DNA of 23,573 bases from Paludibacteraceae bacterium (GTDB lineage Bacteria; Bacteroidota; Bacteroidia; Bacteroidales; Paludibacteraceae), in the NCBI GenBank assembly GCA_017960065.1, contig JAGCZK010000086.1, positions 1 to 23,573 of the forward strand. Direction: 5' to 3'. Within the stretch, counting starts at the first letter, position 1; every line of letters starts with the position of its first letter. A model generated the notes under the pieces. That model was not told the origin of the DNA. It did not search any database and was given only the letters and a program-made list of their open reading frames with translations. The translations under genes were made by a program, and so were the position numbers. This document shows positions 22,264-23,573 of this stretch, in pieces.

Positions 22264-23573
22264 CGGTGGCGTTTTCTAAATTATACGCATTTTCAAGTCT
22301 TTTCATATTCTCGTCAACCCCTTGTGTGCCACGCAGATATTCCCGTAAAAGACCATCTAAATGATATTCCCATAGTTGGCTCCAATCACCATTATAATTG
22401 TCGAGTTTTAAGAAATAACTTGCACCAATGTGGTAGGCAGATGAAAGCCCGTCTATCTTTTCTATTTCAGCATTTAGACTATTCATTCGTTTGATTGCGT
22501 CGTCTTTCCAAGTCTTACCATCAAGCATTCCAGTGTTTTCATTTGCCTTTACCTCAACAAACGCAAATCTACGGCGGAAAGCAAAATCCATACTCTCAAC
22601 ACTACGGTCAATATCGTTCATTGTGCCGATGATATAGACATTTTCGGGAACGAAGAAACCTTTTTTGAAAAGGTCGCCTTCTTCAACCATATTCTGGTAC
22701 TGCGTCTGCACTCGGCCCTTCTCGCCGCGATAGCCTGGGTCGATTGAGAAAAACAACTCGCCGAAAATTTTTGAAATCTCACCACGGTTGATTTCATCAA
22801 TAATGAAGACAAATAGCTTATCCGAACAAGTTTCCCCCTTCTCTTGATTATATTTGTCATCTAAATACTGAGCGACAGCTTTGTAATATCCTTTTCGAGC
22901 ATTTTCTCCATTATTGTTATCCATGTTATCTTTCAGACCTTCATTTATCTGCTGTTGAATATCTGTAATAAGCCAGCTTTTCGTAGATTCGTTCTTTGGC
23001 CCATACTTCAATGAAAAGGCGTGTTCTATTTCTTGGCGATAATACTTAACATTGTCATCTTGTATTATATCGGCGACCAGCCGGCATATTTTTAATGTAG
23101 TCAATCGGTTATCGTTTGAAAATCGACTTGTAGTCTGTATTCGTATGATTTTGTCAACCCACTCCTTTGACAAGAAAAAATCTTCCCATCCATTAGGATA
23201 TTTAACGATATTATCGTTATCCTCTCCCAAATAATTCTTTTGAAGCTTCAAGAATTCAGTTTCAATTTCTTTCCGTGTTAACACACCATTCGGCTGGAGA
23301 CCATCCCCTGTCATTAAATTTAAATTTCCTTTTGAATTAACGGATACAGCGAAAGATTTCCCTTGTTGAGATTTAATGGTTATACGTTTTTCCCCCAATG
23401 ACTCTAAAAACGAGTCGTATATGGGGCCAAAACCCACTATGCTCGACTTCTGCATAGCTCTTCCACAAAATTCTTTAAAAACCCCATCCATTCGTTCAAA
23501 CCCAACATTTCCATTACCTTCATTCAAAGGTCTCAATCCTTCTACAAAGTCGGTGTAATCGTACGACGGGTGG
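22238..23573 (-). CDS. mcrB: McrB-like AAA+ GTPase subunit, 5' end outside window
   Basis: 444 residues to the window edge with no start codon seen. The TTG at 23536 is not a credible start because coding continues upstream as HPSYDYTDFVEGLRP, a McrB-family motif. McrB forms GTP-driven rings that move DNA for McrC to cut. Seen after that motif: VFKEFCGRAM, then an insertion of about 200 residues, Walker B FVFIIDEINRGEISKIFGEL (Asp at 22796-22798), and the sensor region IGTMNDIDRSVESMDFAFRR RF with arginines (given broken here). Walker A and the N-terminal DNA-recognition domain must lie beyond 23573. MNDIDRS stands where classical McrB has MNTADRS, the GTP-specificity segment. Low GC like mcrC. 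The type of modified base recognised cannot be told. Confidence 0.9.
   Translation of the reverse strand, partial: HPSYDYTDFVEGLRPLNEGNGNVGFERMDGVFKEFCGRAMQKSSIVGFGPIYDSFLESLGEKRITIKSQQGKSFAVSVNSKGNLNLMTGDGLQPNGVLTRKEIETEFLKLQKNYLGEDNDNIVKYPNGWEDFFLSKEWVDKIIRIQTTSRFSNDNRLTTLKICRLVADIIQDDNVKYYRQEIEHAFSLKYGPKNESTKSWLITDIQQQINEGLKDNMDNNNGENARKGYYKAVAQYLDDKYNQEKGETCSDKLFVFIIDEINRGEISKIFGELFFSIDPGYRGEKGRVQTQYQNMVEEGDLFKKGFFVPENVYIIGTMNDIDRSVESMDFAFRRRFAFVEVKANENTGMLDGKTWKDDAIKRMNSLNAEIEKIDGLSSAYHIGASYFLKLDNYNGDWSQLWEYHLDGLLREYLRGTQGVDENMKRLENAYNLENATDDSNSNNG

Overview
The window looks like chromosome of a fairly high-GC member of the Bacteroidales (phylum Bacteroidota). Four things point there. 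Several start regions carry Bacteroidota-type promoters (TTTG or ATTG, about 20 bases, then TAnnTTTG). A small secreted protein ends in a type IX secretion (T9SS) sorting domain. There is an oadG-oadA-oadB sodium-pump operon. Finally, dnaX is preceded by a divIC/ftsB-like gene. I cannot name a genus from the sequence alone.

Layout. (1) Positions 1-5573, minus strand: prolyl-tRNA synthetase (proS) is followed by a tightly packed surface-polysaccharide run: Wzx flippase, GT2 glycosyltransferase, EpsG-like polymerase, and a GT4-like glycosyltransferase cut by the window edge. (2) 5604-8111, plus: a DivIC/FtsB-like division protein, an overlapping small membrane protein, and dnaX. dnaX is split at a run of ten A: the zero frame stops after domain III (gamma-like), and the tau-specific C-terminal part continues in the +1 frame. 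(3) 8116-12830, minus: cstA, a 160-residue T9SS cargo protein, an M18 aminopeptidase, mtnN and rsmE, mostly 2-4 bases apart. (4) 13022-16524, plus: oadG-oadA-oadB, ending in a clear intrinsic terminator. (5) 16540-20175: a dGTPase-family HD protein, a convergent WYL-domain regulator, and, divergent from that, a Cu/Zn efflux-type permease with a C-terminal HMA domain. (6) 20371-23573, minus: a McrBC-type restriction pair (mcrB runs off the window) and a DnaQ-like exonuclease. The mcrBC part is clearly richer in A+T than the rest and looks acquired.

How the genes fit together. The polysaccharide genes cover lipid-linked repeat-unit assembly, flipping and polymerisation. The Oad complex decarboxylates oxaloacetate to pyruvate and pumps Na+. 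The divergent CstA belongs to a family that imports pyruvate or peptides, so the 12831-13102 intergenic region may coordinate C3/C4 metabolism. RsmE makes S-adenosylhomocysteine, which MtnN next to it removes. McrBC would cut modified foreign DNA.

Most of the window is housekeeping. The points most worth a second look are the dnaX A10 junction, the roughly 200-residue insertion inside the McrB AAA+ core, the near-leaderless divIC start, and tandem 10-base-spaced repeats at the metal-permease promoter. I found no RNA genes, CRISPR arrays, insertion sequences or phage genes, and no clearly new multi-gene system.
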